Position numbers and translations under genes: made by a program
Notes under the pieces: model-generated
Told to the model about the DNA's origin: nothing
The model's input: the letters and a program-made list of their open reading frames with translations, nothing else
Database searches by the model: none
Shown here: positions 44,282 through 55,056 of the stretch, in pieces
Position numbering within the stretch: the first letter of the stretch is position 1
How the letters are laid out: every line of letters starts with the position of its first letter
DNA from: Subtercola frigoramans
GTDB lineage: Bacteria; Actinomycetota; Actinomycetes; Actinomycetales; Microbacteriaceae
Reading direction: 5' to 3'
Assembly: GCF_016907385.1 (NCBI RefSeq)
Contig: NZ_JAFBBU010000001.1
Coordinates: forward strand, 930,001 to 994,000
DNA: 64,000 bases

Positions 44282-44791
44282 TCAGGAGACGAATGCTTCG
44301 GCAACACCGATCGCGATCATCGTGCTCTCGAGCTGGTCGATCGAGGCACCGGTCTTCTCCCAGAGGAAGACCGCCGCCTTGAAGTCCCGCAGGGCATCCG
44401 TGTAGTCGCGCTGGTCGAATGACGTCTTGCCACGGGCGAGCAGCGCTGTTGCTTCGAGCGCGCTCCACTCGTGGCCCCGGGCTTCCTCGACGCAGATGGT
44501 GAGGTCGGTCAGCGCCGGTGCGAGTTTGCCCTGGTACTGCTGAACCTGCGCCCGGCGGATCCGAGCGGCGAGTGCCTGCTCCCTGTCGCCGGAGAACCGT
44601 GCCTGGCGCAACGCCTCGTTTGCCACATCCCAGGCCTCGTCGAGCCGGTCGAGCAGCCGCAGGAGGCTGACCTTCTCGTTGAGGGCTGACAGGCTCCTCA
44701 GCGTGCCGAGTTCGGCGAGGCGGTTCTCCGCCGACGCAACATCGATGGTCTCGCGGAGGGTTTTCGGGTCGTAGCCGGTGATGATGCTCAA
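44282..44791 (-). CDS. Tetratricopeptide-repeat-like protein
   Basis: This protein of about 169 aa is all helical with TPR-like pairs: LSALNEKVSLLRLLDRLDEAWDVANEALRQA, QALAARIRRAQVQQYQGKLAPALTDLTICVEEA and ATALLARGKTSFDQRDYTDALRDFKAAVFLWEKTG, each with the A/G/Y/F/A/P spacing in part. It is likely a protein-protein adaptor in the cytoplasm; the partner is unknown. TTG44791 is preceded by GGAG at eight bases and is preferred to a longer frame starting at 44833, whose extra residues look non-coding. Confidence 0.6.
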   Translation of the reverse strand: MSIITGYDPKTLRETIDVASAENRLAELGTLRSLSALNEKVSLLRLLDRLDEAWDVANEALRQARFSGDREQALAARIRRAQVQQYQGKLAPALTDLTICVEEARGHEWSALEATALLARGKTSFDQRDYTDALRDFKAAVFLWEKTGASIDQLESTMIAIGVAEAFVS

Positions 44792-44915
44792 GGGGTACGC
44801 TCCAGAACTTCGTGGCCGACATGGGTTCAGCATTCCCCGTCGGCGCGTGTGCAGCTGTCGCAGCCGGTGTCTTCACTGCGACACTCCAAGGTTACCCAGA
44901 ACGGGGGTGGGGCGG

Positions 44916-45818
44916 CTATTCTGACGCGCCCGGCTTGACCTGAAATATACTTCGCGCCGGGGGAGGCGAGGCGACGGCGGTCTGGTCGGTCACCACGGGT
45001 GCGCTGGCGATGAAGGCCCGCAGTTCGGCCCCATCGACAACCTTTGCAGGGGTCGGATCGCTGGCGACCAGCCGCGGCAGCCGGTCGAAAGGCAGGGGGT
45101 TTGCCGAGGCGAACATCACCACGTTGCCGAATCGCCGGGACTTCAGCACCTGGGGATCGACCACCAGGGCCACGTGCGCGAACAGCGCAGAGAGCGTGGC
45201 GGCCTGGCTCCGCGCGAACGCGAGTCCGGCACCATCTGCGACGTTCGCCGCCACGATGCCCGTGGCAGAAAGAAGGCCGGAGACGAGAGCGTAGAACTGC
45301 ATGCTGGTCACGTGTGCGGGTGTGCGCGCTCCGGAGAACACGTCGACGACGACCACGTCGACCGTGCCCTTCAGCCCGGGTGGCAGCTTCGCCAGAACCT
45401 CACGCGCGTCTCCGTGGCGGATCCGGATCTGTGCCTCGCGAGGCAGGGGGAGCTGCTCACGCACGAACTCCACCAGGTCGCTCTCGAGCTCGACCACCTG
45501 TTGTCTCGACGAGGGCCGCGTCGCGGCGATGTACCGGGGCAGTGTGAAGGCGCCCCCGCCGAGGTGGACTGCCGTTATCGGCGCCCCCTCTGGCGCGACG
45601 AGGTCGATTCCGTGCCCGATGCGCCGCACGTACTCGAACGACAGGTAGCGCGGGTCGTCCAGCGCGACGTGCGACTGGGGGGTGCCGTCGACCACGAGGG
45701 TGAAGGCACCCGGTTGGTGGCGATCGGCCTCGACGACGGCGCGAAAACCGTTCGACAGCGTGACCGAGGGGTGATCATCCGCCCCACCCCGCCGGCGCCC
45801 CCTGCTCTGCTCACTCAC
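44916..45818 (-). CDS. Spermidine synthase-like methyltransferase-fold protein
   Basis: This 300-aa protein has the Rossmann-like spermidine-synthase fold: YVRRIGHGIDLVAP, ITAVHLGGGAFTLPRYIAATRP, QQVVELESDLVEFV and DVVVVDVFSGARTPAHVT. The usual GGG(D/E)G motif reads GGGAFT and the N-terminal polyamine pocket is reduced, so it is a SpeE-like protein of unknown substrate rather than a proven aminopropyltransferase. A paralogue lies at 59040-59846. GTG45818 has TAGAGT six bases upstream. Confidence 0.75.
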   Translation of the reverse strand: MSEQSRGRRRGGADDHPSVTLSNGFRAVVEADRHQPGAFTLVVDGTPQSHVALDDPRYLSFEYVRRIGHGIDLVAPEGAPITAVHLGGGAFTLPRYIAATRPSSRQQVVELESDLVEFVREQLPLPREAQIRIRHGDAREVLAKLPPGLKGTVDVVVVDVFSGARTPAHVTSMQFYALVSGLLSATGIVAANVADGAGLAFARSQAATLSALFAHVALVVDPQVLKSRRFGNVVMFASANPLPFDRLPRLVASDPTPAKVVDGAELRAFIASAPVVTDQTAVASPPPARSIFQVKPGASE

Positions 45819-45824
45819 CTGCCG

Positions 45825-45830
45825 ACTCTA
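45825..45830 (-). promoter_or_regulatory. -10 box of leaderless spermidine-synthase-like gene
   Basis: TAGAGT on the minus strand, six bases before GTG45818. Confidence 0.5.
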
Positions 45831-45876
45831 CCGCCGTCGCCGCACCGCCCCCGCCGCACCCCACCCGAGCCGCGCA

Positions 45877-45953
45877 CCCTCCACGGAACAGTCCACACGC
45901 GCCGGCACGTGCACGCTGCACGCGGAGAACAGTGTGGACTGTTCCGTGGAGGG
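45877..45953. repeat. Perfect 22-bp inverted repeat with inner hairpin between divergent genes
   Basis: Bases 45877-45898 are the exact reverse complement of 45932-45953. The 33-base loop itself contains CGTGCA-CGC-TGCACG. It lies between the divergent spermidine-synthase-like and DUF559 genes, upstream of both promoters. Confidence 0.9.
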
Positions 45954-46036
45954 GGGAGCCGTTTCCACAGGCATCCTGGCCCGCACAGTTATCCACCGAA
46001 CCCGTCGAATACCCAGATCGACGTTCGGTAGTCGTC

Positions 46037-46042
46037 GATGCT
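46037..46042 (+). promoter_or_regulatory. -10 box of leaderless DUF559 gene
   Basis: GATGCT is six bases before ATG46049. Confidence 0.4.
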
Positions 46043-46048
46043 CTACCC

Positions 46049-46975
46049 ATGTTGAGAGTTTCTGAGTGCTTTCCGCGTTGGCCGGGTGTCTCCCGCTATG
46101 CCGACCTCGTGGGCGTTGGCGCGACGAGGTTGGAAATGCGCCGCGCCCTGTCGACCGGTGAGATTCATCGAATCTGCCCGGGGTGGTACGCGCTACCCGG
46201 CACCCACCGAGATGTGGTCGGCGCTGTGGCTGCGGGCGGGTCTCTTACGGGGCCATCGGCGGCCGCGTTGCATGGCTTGTGGGTGCCACCCTTCAGCAGG
46301 CTGCACGTCTCTGTACCTCGCGGATCGAGCGGGCGAGCTCTCGACGCGGTGCGATCGGGCCGGCACTGCGTGCACTGGCGCCGCACGCGACGACGCGGCC
46401 ACGACGCGGTTGAGCCGCTCACCTCAGTGTTGCTCGACTGCATCGCGTGTATGACGGAGGAGATGGCGTTGACGGTCATCGATTCCGCGCTCAACAAGTC
46501 GCGCAGAAACCTGATTCCCGAACGCATCACCCAGCGCACGCTGCAAGCCGTCGCTGAAAAACTGCCCGATCGCTACCGCCGCGCTATCGCCCAGGCAGAC
46601 CCGCTCAGCCAATCCGGGCTCGAGACGCTGGTTCGGCTGAGACTCAGGTCGCGGGGAATCGGGGTGACGTCGCAGAAGCACCATGCCGGGGTCGGCCACG
46701 TCGATCTTCTCGTCGGCGATCGGCTCGTCATCGAGGTCGACGGGCGCGAGACGCACGACACAGAAGAGGGTTTCGCCACAGACCGACACCGAGATCTGAT
46801 TCTGTTCCGTGATGATATGCGAAACCTTCGGCTCACCTACGCGCAGGTGATGCACGACTGGCAGACTGTCGAGCCGATCATCCTCAACAAGATACGGCGA
46901 CGGGATCACCGTTGGGGCAGAGGAATGGCCCCAGCGGGGCGGGAATGGCGCCGCCGACCTGTGGGTTATACCTGA
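46049..46975 (+). CDS. DUF559 domain protein, AbiEi-like N terminus plus Vsr-like nuclease fold
   Basis: This 308-aa protein is of a type common and multicopy in actinobacteria. The N-terminal 90 residues (TRLEMRRALSTGEIHRICPGWYALPG) form a winged-helix, AbiEi-antitoxin-like domain, and GPSAAALHGLWVP follows. The C-terminal third (GHVDLLVGDRLVIEVDGRETH, then FATDRHRDLILFRDDM) is the Vsr/DUF559 endonuclease-like core with E-V-D and D residues. No toxin partner is adjacent; physiological activity is unknown. ATG46049 was chosen by a leaderless -10; a longer frame starts at 45932 inside the inverted repeat and is unlikely. Confidence 0.75.
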   Translation: MLRVSECFPRWPGVSRYADLVGVGATRLEMRRALSTGEIHRICPGWYALPGTHRDVVGAVAAGGSLTGPSAAALHGLWVPPFSRLHVSVPRGSSGRALDAVRSGRHCVHWRRTRRRGHDAVEPLTSVLLDCIACMTEEMALTVIDSALNKSRRNLIPERITQRTLQAVAEKLPDRYRRAIAQADPLSQSGLETLVRLRLRSRGIGVTSQKHHAGVGHVDLLVGDRLVIEVDGRETHDTEEGFATDRHRDLILFRDDMRNLRLTYAQVMHDWQTVEPIILNKIRRRDHRWGRGMAPAGREWRRRPVGYT

Positions 46976-47002
46976 CAACGCAAAATTGGTCAAGATATCG
47001 AC

Positions 47003-47031
47003 TTTACAACCGGCCGTGACAGGCATATAGT
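47003..47031 (+). promoter_or_regulatory. rpoBC promoter
   Basis: -35 TTTACA (47003-47008), a 17-base spacer and -10 TATAGT (47026-47031) form a near-consensus sigma-70-type promoter. Transcription would begin near 47038, giving a leader of about 240 bases. Confidence 0.7.
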
Positions 47032-47037
47032 TGTTCT

Positions 47038-47277
47038 TTGCGCTCCCAGTACTCCTATGCCTTCATATTGTGGTCGGCTCGCGCTGCAGAAACCCTTCGA
47101 TGGTCCCGCGAACCAAGTATCACTCCTGTGATGCGGCCGCTCGCGTGAGTCCGATGAATGGCGACCCGCAGCATCCTCTGGAACTAATCGAACAAGTTCC
47201 GACGACGAGTCTGGCGCGTTCTCGACCAAACATAAACCCAGTACTGAGACCCGACGGGGTCCACGGAGGTTATTTCC
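47038..47277 (+). other. rpoB 5' leader
   Basis: This stretch of about 240 bases has no convincing gene. It contains a GACCC/GGGTC mini-hairpin (47248-47261) directly before the ribosome site GGAGG and a GGAACT/AGTTCC stem further upstream. A regulatory role, for example in rpoB autoregulation, is possible but not shown. Confidence 0.45.
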
Positions 47278-50200
47278 TTGGCTGCTGCGAGCAACGCAAC
47301 CACCACCACACCCAAGAACGGTCGCGGAGCATCGCGACTCTCGTTCGCCAAAATTTCTGACAACCTGACGGTTCCCGATCTGCTTGCACTGCAGACGGAG
47401 AGCTTCGACTGGCTTGTCGGCAACGACGCGTGGAAGACGCGTGTTGCCGAAGCCAAGAAGCAGGGTCGCAAGGACCTGCCAGAGCACTCCGGTCTGGATG
47501 AGATCTTCGAGGAGATCTCCCCGATCGAAGACCTCGGCGAGACCATGCAGCTCAGCTTCACGAGCCCGTTCCTCGAGCCCGAGAAGTACACCATCGACGA
47601 GTGTAAAGAGCGTGGCAAGACCTACGCCGCTCCGCTGTACGTCGAGGCAGAGTTCATGAACCACCTCACCGGTGAGATCAAGACCCAGACCGTCTTCATG
47701 GGCGACTTCCCCCTGATGACCGAGAAGGGCACGTTCATCATCAACGGCACCGAGCGTGTCGTCGTGTCCCAGCTCGTCCGGAGCCCCGGCGTCTACTTTG
47801 ACCGCCAGCTCGAGAAGACCTCCGACAAAGACATCTACTCGGCTCGCATCATCCCGAGCCGTGGTGCCTGGCTCGAGTTCGAGATCGACAAGCGCGACCA
47901 GGTCGGCGTTCGCATCGACCGCAAGCGCAAGCAGAGCGTCACCGTCTTTCTGAAGGCCCTCGGCCTCACGAGCGAGGAGATCCTCGAGCAGTTCAAGGGC
48001 TACTCCAGCATCGAAGCGACTCTCGAGAAGGATTCCATCCTCACCAAAGAAGAGGCGCTCAAAGACATCTACCGCAAGCTCCGCCCGGGCGAGCAGGTTG
48101 CTGCCGAAGCTGCGCGTGCGCTGCTCGACAACTTCTACTTCAACTCCAAGCGCTACGACCTCGCGAAGGTGGGCCGTTACAAGATCAACCGCAAGCTGGG
48201 CCTCGAGAGCGAGCTGTCGAACTCCGTTCTGACGAACGAAGACATCATCGCGACGATCAAGTACCTCGTGGCCCTCCACGAGAACCAGACCACCCTTCCC
48301 GGCGTACGCGCAGGCAAGAAGGTCGACATCCGTCTCGACATCGACGACATCGACCACTTCGGCAACCGTCGTATCCGTGCCGTCGGCGAGCTCATCCAGA
48401 ACCAGGTTCGTACGGGTCTCTCCCGCATGGAGCGCGTTGTGCGCGAGCGTATGACCACGCAGGACATCGAAGCGATAACCCCACAGACTTTGATCAACGT
48501 GCGCCCCGTCGTCGCCGCGATCAAGGAGTTCTTCGGCACCTCGCAGCTCTCGCAGTTCATGGACCAGAACAACCCCCTTGCGGGCCTGACGCACAAGCGT
48601 CGCCTTTCCGCGCTGGGCCCGGGTGGTCTGTCACGTGAGCGCGCCGGCGTCGAAGTTCGAGACGTTCACCCCAGCCATTACGGTCGCATGTGCCCCATCG
48701 AGACCCCTGAAGGCCCGAACATCGGCCTGATCGGCTCGCTGGCGTCGTTCGCTCGCATCAACTCCTTCGGCTTCATCGAGACCCCGTACCGTCGCGTCGT
48801 CGACGGCGTGGTCACCGAGAACATCGACTACCTCACGGCCAGCGAAGAAGACGAGTACGTCGTCGCCCAGGCCAACGCTCCTCTGACGAAGGACGCCCGG
48901 TTCGCTGAGCCCCGCGTTCTCGCTCGCCAGAAGGGTGGAGAGGTCGACCTCTTCCCGATCGAGGTCATCGGCTACATGGATGTCTCGCCGCGCCAGATGG
49001 TCTCCGTCGCGACAAGCCTCATCCCGTTCCTCGAGCACGACGATGCAAACCGCGCGCTCATGGGTGCGAACATGCAGCGCCAGGCCGTTCCGCTCCTCAT
49101 GAGCGACAGCCCCTACGTGGGTACCGGTATGGAGGGCTTCGCGGCCATCGACGCCGGCGACGTCGTCACGGCATCCCACGCCGGAGTTGTGCAGGAGGTG
49201 TCGGCTGAGGTCGTCACCGTCGCGCTTGACGAGGGTGGCACCGAGACGTACTACCTGCGCAAGTTCGACCGCTCCAATCAGGGCACGAGCTACAACCAGC
49301 GCGTCATCGTCAACGAGGGCGACCGCATCGAGGCCGGAGAGGTCATCGCCGATGGCCCCGCCACCGAGAACGGCGAGCTCGCACTCGGCAAGAACCTGCT
49401 CGTGGCCTTCATGCCGTGGGAGGGTTACAACTTCGAAGACGCGATGATCCTGAGCCAGAACCTGGTGAAGGACGACACGCTCTCCTCGATTCACATCGAA
49501 GAATACGAAGTGGATGCCCGTGACACGAAGCTCGGCAAGGAGGAGATCACCCGTGACCTCCCCAACGTCAGCCCCGAGTTGCTCGCAGACCTCGACGAGC
49601 GAGGCATCATCCGCATCGGCGCCGAGGTTCGCCCCGGCGACATCCTCGTCGGAAAGGTCACGCCCAAGGGCGAGACCGAGCTCTCGGCCGAGGAGCGCCT
49701 GCTTCGCGCGATCTTCAACGAGAAGAGCCGCGAAGTCCGCGACACTTCTCTGAAGGTTCCCCACGGTGAGCGCGGCACCATCATCGCTGTCAAGGAGTTC
49801 TCCGCCGACAACGACGATGAACTGGGCTCGGGCGTCAACCAGCGCGTCGTGGTCTACATCGCCCAGAAGCGCAAGATCACCGAAGGTGACAAGCTCGCCG
49901 GTCGTCACGGCAACAAGGGTGTCATCGCCAAGATCCTCCCCGTCGAAGACATGCCGTTCCTCGCAGACGGTACTCCCGTCGACGTGGTGCTCAACCCACT
50001 CGGTATCCCAGGCCGCATGAACTTCGGCCAGGTTCTCGAGATCCACTTGGGCTGGATCGCCAAGCAGGGCTGGAAGGTCGAGGGCAAGGGCAACAAGTGG
50101 GCCGGCCGTCTGCCAGAGGCAGCGCACGAGGCTCCAGCGAACACGAAGGTCGCGACCCCCGTGTTCGACGGTGCCCTCGAAGAGGAGATCGCAGGTCTCC

Positions 50201-50769
50201 TCGACTCGACCCTGCCCACCCGCGACGGCGACCGCCTGATCGACGGCACCGGTAAGGCGACCCTGTTCGACGGCCGCTCAGGCGAGCCGTTCCCGAACCC
50301 GATCTCCGTCGGTTACATGTACATCCTGAAGCTGCACCACCTCGTCGACGACAAGATCCACGCTCGCTCGACAGGCCCGTACTCCATGATCACGCAGCAG
50401 CCGCTGGGTGGTAAGGCACAGTTCGGTGGCCAGCGCTTCGGTGAGATGGAAGTGTGGGCACTCGAGGCCTACGGCGCCGCGTACGCACTGCAGGAGCTTC
50501 TGACGATCAAGTCGGACGACATCCTCGGTCGTGTGAAGGTGTATGAAGCCATCGTCAAGGGTGAGAACATCCAGGAGCCCGGTATTCCCGAGAGCTTCAA
50601 GGTGCTCATCAAGGAGATGCAGTCGCTCTGCCTCAACGTCGAAGTCCTTTCGGCAGACGGCACCGCAGTCAGCCTGCGCGACACCGATGACGAGGTCTTC
50701 CGCGCTGCTGAAGAGCTCGGCATCAACATCTCCACGCGCTTCGAGAACTCGTCCATCGACGACATTTAG
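47278..50769 (+). CDS. rpoB: DNA-directed RNA polymerase subunit beta
   Basis: This 1163-aa beta subunit has normal actinobacterial length. The rifampicin region reads [18 protein letters not shown] followed by [13 protein letters not shown], with the sensitive-type Asp, His and Ser at the three main resistance positions. [20 protein letters not shown], the C-terminal [25 protein letters not shown] and the [12 protein letters not shown] part are intact. It forms the catalytic core with RpoC. TTG47278 is set by the site CACGGAGG eight bases upstream. rpoC follows after 104 bases in the same transcript. Confidence 0.98.
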   Translation: MAAASNATTTTPKNGRGASRLSFAKISDNLTVPDLLALQTESFDWLVGNDAWKTRVAEAKKQGRKDLPEHSGLDEIFEEISPIEDLGETMQLSFTSPFLEPEKYTIDECKERGKTYAAPLYVEAEFMNHLTGEIKTQTVFMGDFPLMTEKGTFIINGTERVVVSQLVRSPGVYFDRQLEKTSDKDIYSARIIPSRGAWLEFEIDKRDQVGVRIDRKRKQSVTVFLKALGLTSEEILEQFKGYSSIEATLEKDSILTKEEALKDIYRKLRPGEQVAAEAARALLDNFYFNSKRYDLAKVGRYKINRKLGLESELSNSVLTNEDIIATIKYLVALHENQTTLPGVRAGKKVDIRLDIDDIDHFGNRRIRAVGELIQNQVRTGLSRMERVVRERMTTQDIEAITPQTLINVRPVVAAIKEFFGTSQLSQFMDQNNPLAGLTHKRRLSALGPGGLSRERAGVEVRDVHPSHYGRMCPIETPEGPNIGLIGSLASFARINSFGFIETPYRRVVDGVVTENIDYLTASEEDEYVVAQANAPLTKDARFAEPRVLARQKGGEVDLFPIEVIGYMDVSPRQMVSVATSLIPFLEHDDANRALMGANMQRQAVPLLMSDSPYVGTGMEGFAAIDAGDVVTASHAGVVQEVSAEVVTVALDEGGTETYYLRKFDRSNQGTSYNQRVIVNEGDRIEAGEVIADGPATENGELALGKNLLVAFMPWEGYNFEDAMILSQNLVKDDTLSSIHIEEYEVDARDTKLGKEEITRDLPNVSPELLADLDERGIIRIGAEVRPGDILVGKVTPKGETELSAEERLLRAIFNEKSREVRDTSLKVPHGERGTIIAVKEFSADNDDELGSGVNQRVVVYIAQKRKITEGDKLAGRHGNKGVIAKILPVEDMPFLADGTPVDVVLNPLGIPGRMNFGQVLEIHLGWIAKQGWKVEGKGNKWAGRLPEAAHEAPANTKVATPVFDGALEEEIAGLLDSTLPTRDGDRLIDGTGKATLFDGRSGEPFPNPISVGYMYILKLHHLVDDKIHARSTGPYSMITQQPLGGKAQFGGQRFGEMEVWALEAYGAAYALQELLTIKSDDILGRVKVYEAIVKGENIQEPGIPESFKVLIKEMQSLCLNVEVLSADGTAVSLRDTDDEVFRAAEELGINISTRFENSSIDDI

Positions 50770-50779
50770 GCGCTAGCCA

Positions 50780-50828
50780 ATGATGTGATTCGCGGACCGC
50801 GAATCGGGGTATCCGCGGATCACATCAT
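50780..50828 (+). other. Long hairpin in the rpoB-rpoC spacer
   Basis: ATGATGTGAT (50780-50789) pairs with 50819-50828, and CGCGGA (50791-50796) with 50812-50817, separated by a single T/G bulge on each side. No U run follows, so it is probably an RNA-stability or processing element between the two cistrons, not a terminator. Confidence 0.65.
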
Positions 50829-50873
50829 CACCAAACTTCAAAATGTAACTTCCTAATTTCAGGAGAATATAAA

Positions 50874-53800
50874 TTGCTCGACGTTACAACTTTTGACGAA
50901 CTGCGAATCGGTCTCGCTACGGCAGACGACATTCGCAAGTGGTCACACGGTGAGGTCAAGAAGCCCGAAACGATCAACTACCGCACGTTGAAGCCGGAGA
51001 AGGATGGCCTCTTCGGAGAACAGATCTTCGGGCCTTCCCGTGACTGGGAGTGCTCGTGCGGCAAGTACAAGCGCGTGCGCTTCAAAGGCATCGTCTGTGA
51101 GCGCTGTGGTGTAGAGGTCACGAAGTCGTCGGTGCGCCGTGAGCGCATGGGCCACATCGAACTCGCTGCGCCCGTCACTCACATCTGGTACTTCAAGGGT
51201 GTTCCCTCGCGCCTCGGCTACCTGCTCGACATGGCTCCGAAAGACCTCGAGAAGGTCATCTACTTCGCTGCCTACATGATCATCTCAGTCGATGTGGATG
51301 CTCGTCACGAAGACCTTCCGGGCCTTGAGAACGAACTCCGTCTCGAGATCAAGACGCTCACCGACCAGCGTGACTCCCGCATCGCCGACCGTCTTGCGAA
51401 GCTCGAGACCGACCTTGCTGCCCTCGAGGCAGAAGGCGCCAAGAGCGACCAGAAGCGTCGCACCAAGGATGCAGCCGAGAAGGAGATGGGCCAGGCCCGC
51501 AAGTCCTTCGACGAGCAGATCGCCCAGCTCGAGCGCGTGTGGGAAGACTTCCGCAGCCTCAAGGTCGGCGAGCTGAAGCCCGAAGACTCTGTGTTCCACG
51601 AGCTGCAAGACAGGTACGGCCAGTACTTCGAGGCCTACATGGGTGCTGAGGCGATCAAGAAGCGCCTCGAAGCCTTCGACCTCGCCACCGAATCGGACAC
51701 ACTGCACCTGCAGATCTCCGAGGGCAAGGGCCAGAAGAAGATCCGCGCGATCAAGCGACTGCGCGTGGTCAACTCCTTCCTGATCACCGGCAACTCGCCG
51801 GCCGCAATGGTTCTCGACGTGGTCCCCGTGATCCCGCCGGAGCTTCGCCCGATGGTCCAGCTCGACGGTGGCCGCTTCGCAACAAGCGACCTCAACGACC
51901 TGTACCGCCGCGTGATCAACCGCAACAACCGCCTCCGTCGACTCCTTGACCTCGGTGCACCCGAGATCATCGTGAACAACGAGAAGCGCATGCTGCAGGA
52001 GGCCGTCGACGCACTCTTCGACAACGGTCGCCGTGGTCGCCCCGTCACCGGTACCGGAAACCGCGCCCTCAAGTCCTTGAGCGACATGCTCAAGGGAAAG
52101 CAGGGTCGGTTCCGCCAGAACCTGCTCGGCAAGCGCGTGGACTACTCCGGCCGTTCGGTCATCATCGGTGGCCCGCAGCTGAAACTGCACCAGTGCGGTC
52201 TGCCCAAGCAGATGGCACTCGAGCTGTTCAAGCCGTTCGTCATCAAGCGACTGATCGACCTGAGCCATGCCCAGAACATCAAGGCCGCAAAGCGTATGGT
52301 CGAGCGGAGCCGCCCCCAGGTGTGGGATGTGCTCGAGGAGATCATCCGTGAGCGCCCCGTCATGCTGAACCGTGCACCCACGCTTCACCGACTGGGCATC
52401 CAGGCTTTCGAGCCCCAGCTCGTGGAGGGCAAGGCTATCCAGCTGCACCCGCTCGTGTGTACTGCGTTCAACGCAGACTTCGACGGTGACCAGATGGCCG
52501 TTCACCTTCCGCTGTCGGTCGAAGCCCAGGCCGAAGCCCGCATCCTGATGCTGGCGTCGAACAACATCCTGAAGCCGTCTGACGGTCGCCCGGTGACCCT
52601 GCCCACCCAGGACATGATCATCGGCCTGCACCACCTCACCACCGTGCGCGAAGGCGTCATTGGCGAGGGGCGCGCGTTCTCGAGCGTTGCCGAGGCGATC
52701 CTGGCGAAAGACCAGGGTTCACTCGACCTCAACGCCAAGGTGCGCATCCGTCTGGAGAACATCACGTTCGCCGAGGGAGAGGTTCCTGAGAACGCTGTTC
52801 TCGCCGAGGGCAATCACGCCCCCGGTGTGACCCTGGTCGAGACGACCCTGGGCCGCGCGCTGTTCAACGAGACGCTGCCGACCGACTACCCGTACGTCGA
52901 AGCGGTCGCAGACAAGGGCCAGATCTCGGCCATCGTCAACGACCTCGCCGAGCGGTACCCGAAGGTCGAAGTTGCCGCGGCACTCGACCGCATCAAGGAT
53001 GCCGGTTTCTACTGGGCCACCCGCTCAGGCGTCACCGTTGCTCTCTCCGACGTTCTGACCCCGCCGAACAAGCGCGAGATCGTTGCGACGTACGAGAAGC
53101 AGGCCGCCAAGGTGCAGTCGCAGTACGAGAAGGGCCTCACCACCGATGCCGAACGTCGCCAGGAGCTGATCCAGATCTGGACCCGCGCGACCGAAGACGT
53201 CGCAGAGGCCATGCAGGCGAACTTCCCGGCCGACAACACCATCAACCGCATGGTCACCTCCGGTGCCCGCGGTAACTGGCTGCAGATCCGCAACATCGCG
53301 GGTATGCGAGGCCTGGTGAACAACCCGAAGGGTGAGATCATCCCTCGCCCGATCATCTCGTCGTACCGTGAAGGCCTCTCGGTCGCCGAGTACTTCATCG
53401 CGACCCACGGTGCCCGCAAGGGTCTGGCCGACACCGCGCTGCGTACCGCCGACTCGGGGTACCTCACGCGTCGTCTGGTCGACGTCTCGCAGGATGTCAT
53501 CATTCGTGAAGACGACTGTGGCACGACCAAGGGACTCGACCTCATCATCGCGGCGCACGACGCCAACGGTGTACTGGTCAAGGACTCGAACGTCGAGAAC
53601 TCGGTGTTCGCCCGGAGCCTCGCTGCAGACGCAGTGGATGCCCAGGGCACGGTCGTCGCTGAAGCTGGCGAAGACATCGGTGACGTGTTGATCGACAAGT
53701 TGGTCGAGGCCGGCGTCGAGAACATCAAGGTGCGCTCGGTTCTGACCTGTGAGTCGGCCGTCGGTGTGTGTGCTGCCTGCTACGGCCGCTCGCTCGCCAC

Positions 53801-54773
53801 CGGTCTGCTGGTCGACATCGGAGAGGCCGTCGGCATCATCGCCGCACAGTCGATCGGTGAGCCCGGCACCCAGCTGACCATGCGTACCTTCCACACGGGT
53901 GGTTCCGCATCGGCTGACGACATCACGCAGGGTCTTCCCCGCGTGCAGGAGCTCTTCGAAGCACGTACCCCCAAGGGTGCGTCGCCCATCGCAGAGGCCT
54001 CCGGCCGCATCACGATCGAAGACACCGACCGCAGCCGCAAGCTGATCCTCACGCCAGACAACGGCGACGAGGCGATTGCCTACCCGGTGCTCAAGCGCGC
54101 GAGCCTCCTCATCGAGGATGGCGAGCACGTCGAGCTCGGCACGCAGCTGCACGTCGGCGCGATCGACCCGAAAGAGGTCCTGCGAGTGCGTGGCGTCCGC
54201 GCCGTGCAGGAGCACCTCGTCGGTGGTGTGCAGGGCGTCTACCGCTCACAGGGTGTCCCGATTCACGACAAGCACATCGAGGTCATCGTTCGCCAGATGC
54301 TCCGCAAGGTGACTGTCGTCGACCACGGTGACACCGACCTGCTCCCCGGTGAGCTCGTCGACCGCCAGCGCTACAACATCCTCAACCGCGAGGCGCTGAC
54401 CGAGGGTCGCAAGACCGCTTCGGCCCGCCAGGAGGTCATGGGTATCACCAAGGCTTCGCTCGCAACCGAGTCGTGGCTGTCGGCCGCTTCCTTCCAGGAG
54501 ACCACGCGTGTTCTCACGCAGGCCGCCATGGAGGGCAAGAGCGACCCGCTGGTCGGCCTCAAGGAGAACGTCATCATCGGTAAGCTCATCCCGGCCGGAA
54601 CGGGCTTGCAGAAGTACCGCAACGTCACCGTCGAGGCGACCGAAGAGGCGAAGGCCGAGCGCTACCCGAACCGCATCTTCACCGATGACGCCGTGTTCAG
54701 CGAAGCCGACCTGTCGTTCGTCGACTTCGACAGCTTCTCCAGCGACGACTACACCCCCGGCACCTACAACTAG
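50874..54773 (+). CDS. rpoC: DNA-directed RNA polymerase subunit beta'
   Basis: This 1299-aa beta' subunit has the N-terminal zinc site ([21 protein letters not shown]), the catalytic magnesium loop [12 protein letters not shown], the bridge helix and trigger-loop part [20 protein letters not shown], the second cysteine cluster [11 protein letters not shown] and [20 protein letters not shown]. No intein or insertion is present. TTG50874 has AGGAG nine bases upstream. It is co-transcribed with rpoB and ends in a strong terminator. Confidence 0.98.
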   Translation: MLDVTTFDELRIGLATADDIRKWSHGEVKKPETINYRTLKPEKDGLFGEQIFGPSRDWECSCGKYKRVRFKGIVCERCGVEVTKSSVRRERMGHIELAAPVTHIWYFKGVPSRLGYLLDMAPKDLEKVIYFAAYMIISVDVDARHEDLPGLENELRLEIKTLTDQRDSRIADRLAKLETDLAALEAEGAKSDQKRRTKDAAEKEMGQARKSFDEQIAQLERVWEDFRSLKVGELKPEDSVFHELQDRYGQYFEAYMGAEAIKKRLEAFDLATESDTLHLQISEGKGQKKIRAIKRLRVVNSFLITGNSPAAMVLDVVPVIPPELRPMVQLDGGRFATSDLNDLYRRVINRNNRLRRLLDLGAPEIIVNNEKRMLQEAVDALFDNGRRGRPVTGTGNRALKSLSDMLKGKQGRFRQNLLGKRVDYSGRSVIIGGPQLKLHQCGLPKQMALELFKPFVIKRLIDLSHAQNIKAAKRMVERSRPQVWDVLEEIIRERPVMLNRAPTLHRLGIQAFEPQLVEGKAIQLHPLVCTAFNADFDGDQMAVHLPLSVEAQAEARILMLASNNILKPSDGRPVTLPTQDMIIGLHHLTTVREGVIGEGRAFSSVAEAILAKDQGSLDLNAKVRIRLENITFAEGEVPENAVLAEGNHAPGVTLVETTLGRALFNETLPTDYPYVEAVADKGQISAIVNDLAERYPKVEVAAALDRIKDAGFYWATRSGVTVALSDVLTPPNKREIVATYEKQAAKVQSQYEKGLTTDAERRQELIQIWTRATEDVAEAMQANFPADNTINRMVTSGARGNWLQIRNIAGMRGLVNNPKGEIIPRPIISSYREGLSVAEYFIATHGARKGLADTALRTADSGYLTRRLVDVSQDVIIREDDCGTTKGLDLIIAAHDANGVLVKDSNVENSVFARSLAADAVDAQGTVVAEAGEDIGDVLIDKLVEAGVENIKVRSVLTCESAVGVCAACYGRSLATGLLVDIGEAVGIIAAQSIGEPGTQLTMRTFHTGGSASADDITQGLPRVQELFEARTPKGASPIAEASGRITIEDTDRSRKLILTPDNGDEAIAYPVLKRASLLIEDGEHVELGTQLHVGAIDPKEVLRVRGVRAVQEHLVGGVQGVYRSQGVPIHDKHIEVIVRQMLRKVTVVDHGDTDLLPGELVDRQRYNILNREALTEGRKTASARQEVMGITKASLATESWLSAASFQETTRVLTQAAMEGKSDPLVGLKENVIIGKLIPAGTGLQKYRNVTVEATEEAKAERYPNRIFTDDAVFSEADLSFVDFDSFSSDDYTPGTYN

Positions 54774-54810
54774 GTGACCGCTGGTGCAGTTCTCTGCACC
54801 GGATGATCGA

Positions 54811-54844
54811 ACGAAGGCCCCTCGCGCAAGCGGGGGGCCTTCGT
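54811..54844 (+). terminator. rpoBC terminator
   Basis: ACGAAGGCCCC pairs with GGGGCCTTCGT across a GC-rich loop, followed by CGTTTC. A smaller GGTGCAG-TTCT-CTGCACC hairpin (54783-54800) just upstream may assist. Confidence 0.85.
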
Positions 54845-55056
54845 CGTTTCGGGCGTGCGCGCTGAGAGCAGCGGAGCAAAAGTCAAGCATCCCGGCCAGG
54901 CAGTGACTCAGAACGAAACACAGCGACGCATGACGTCATCGACGCGCACTCCACCCGCTTCGTTCACTACTGTCGACGAATCGCGTAAATCGCTCCTTCG
55001 CCCGGTTCTCGATGAGGATTCTCCGGCGAACCCGAAATCCTGTGGAGATGTGCCAG

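Noticed and set aside
46049..46975. AbiE-type toxin-antitoxin pair
   Set aside because: The N terminus resembles AbiEi, but it is fused to a Vsr-like domain and no AbiEii nucleotidyltransferase lies beside it.
46990..50127. Two long minus-strand frames across rpoB (about 500 codons each)
   Set aside because: They mirror rpoB codons (Leu/Val/Asp-rich), show no motif, and rpoB is certain on the other strand.
47278..50769. Rifampicin- or streptomycin-resistance mutations in rpoB and rpsL
   Set aside because: The Asp, His and Ser positions of the rpoB region and both key lysines of S12 are wild type.
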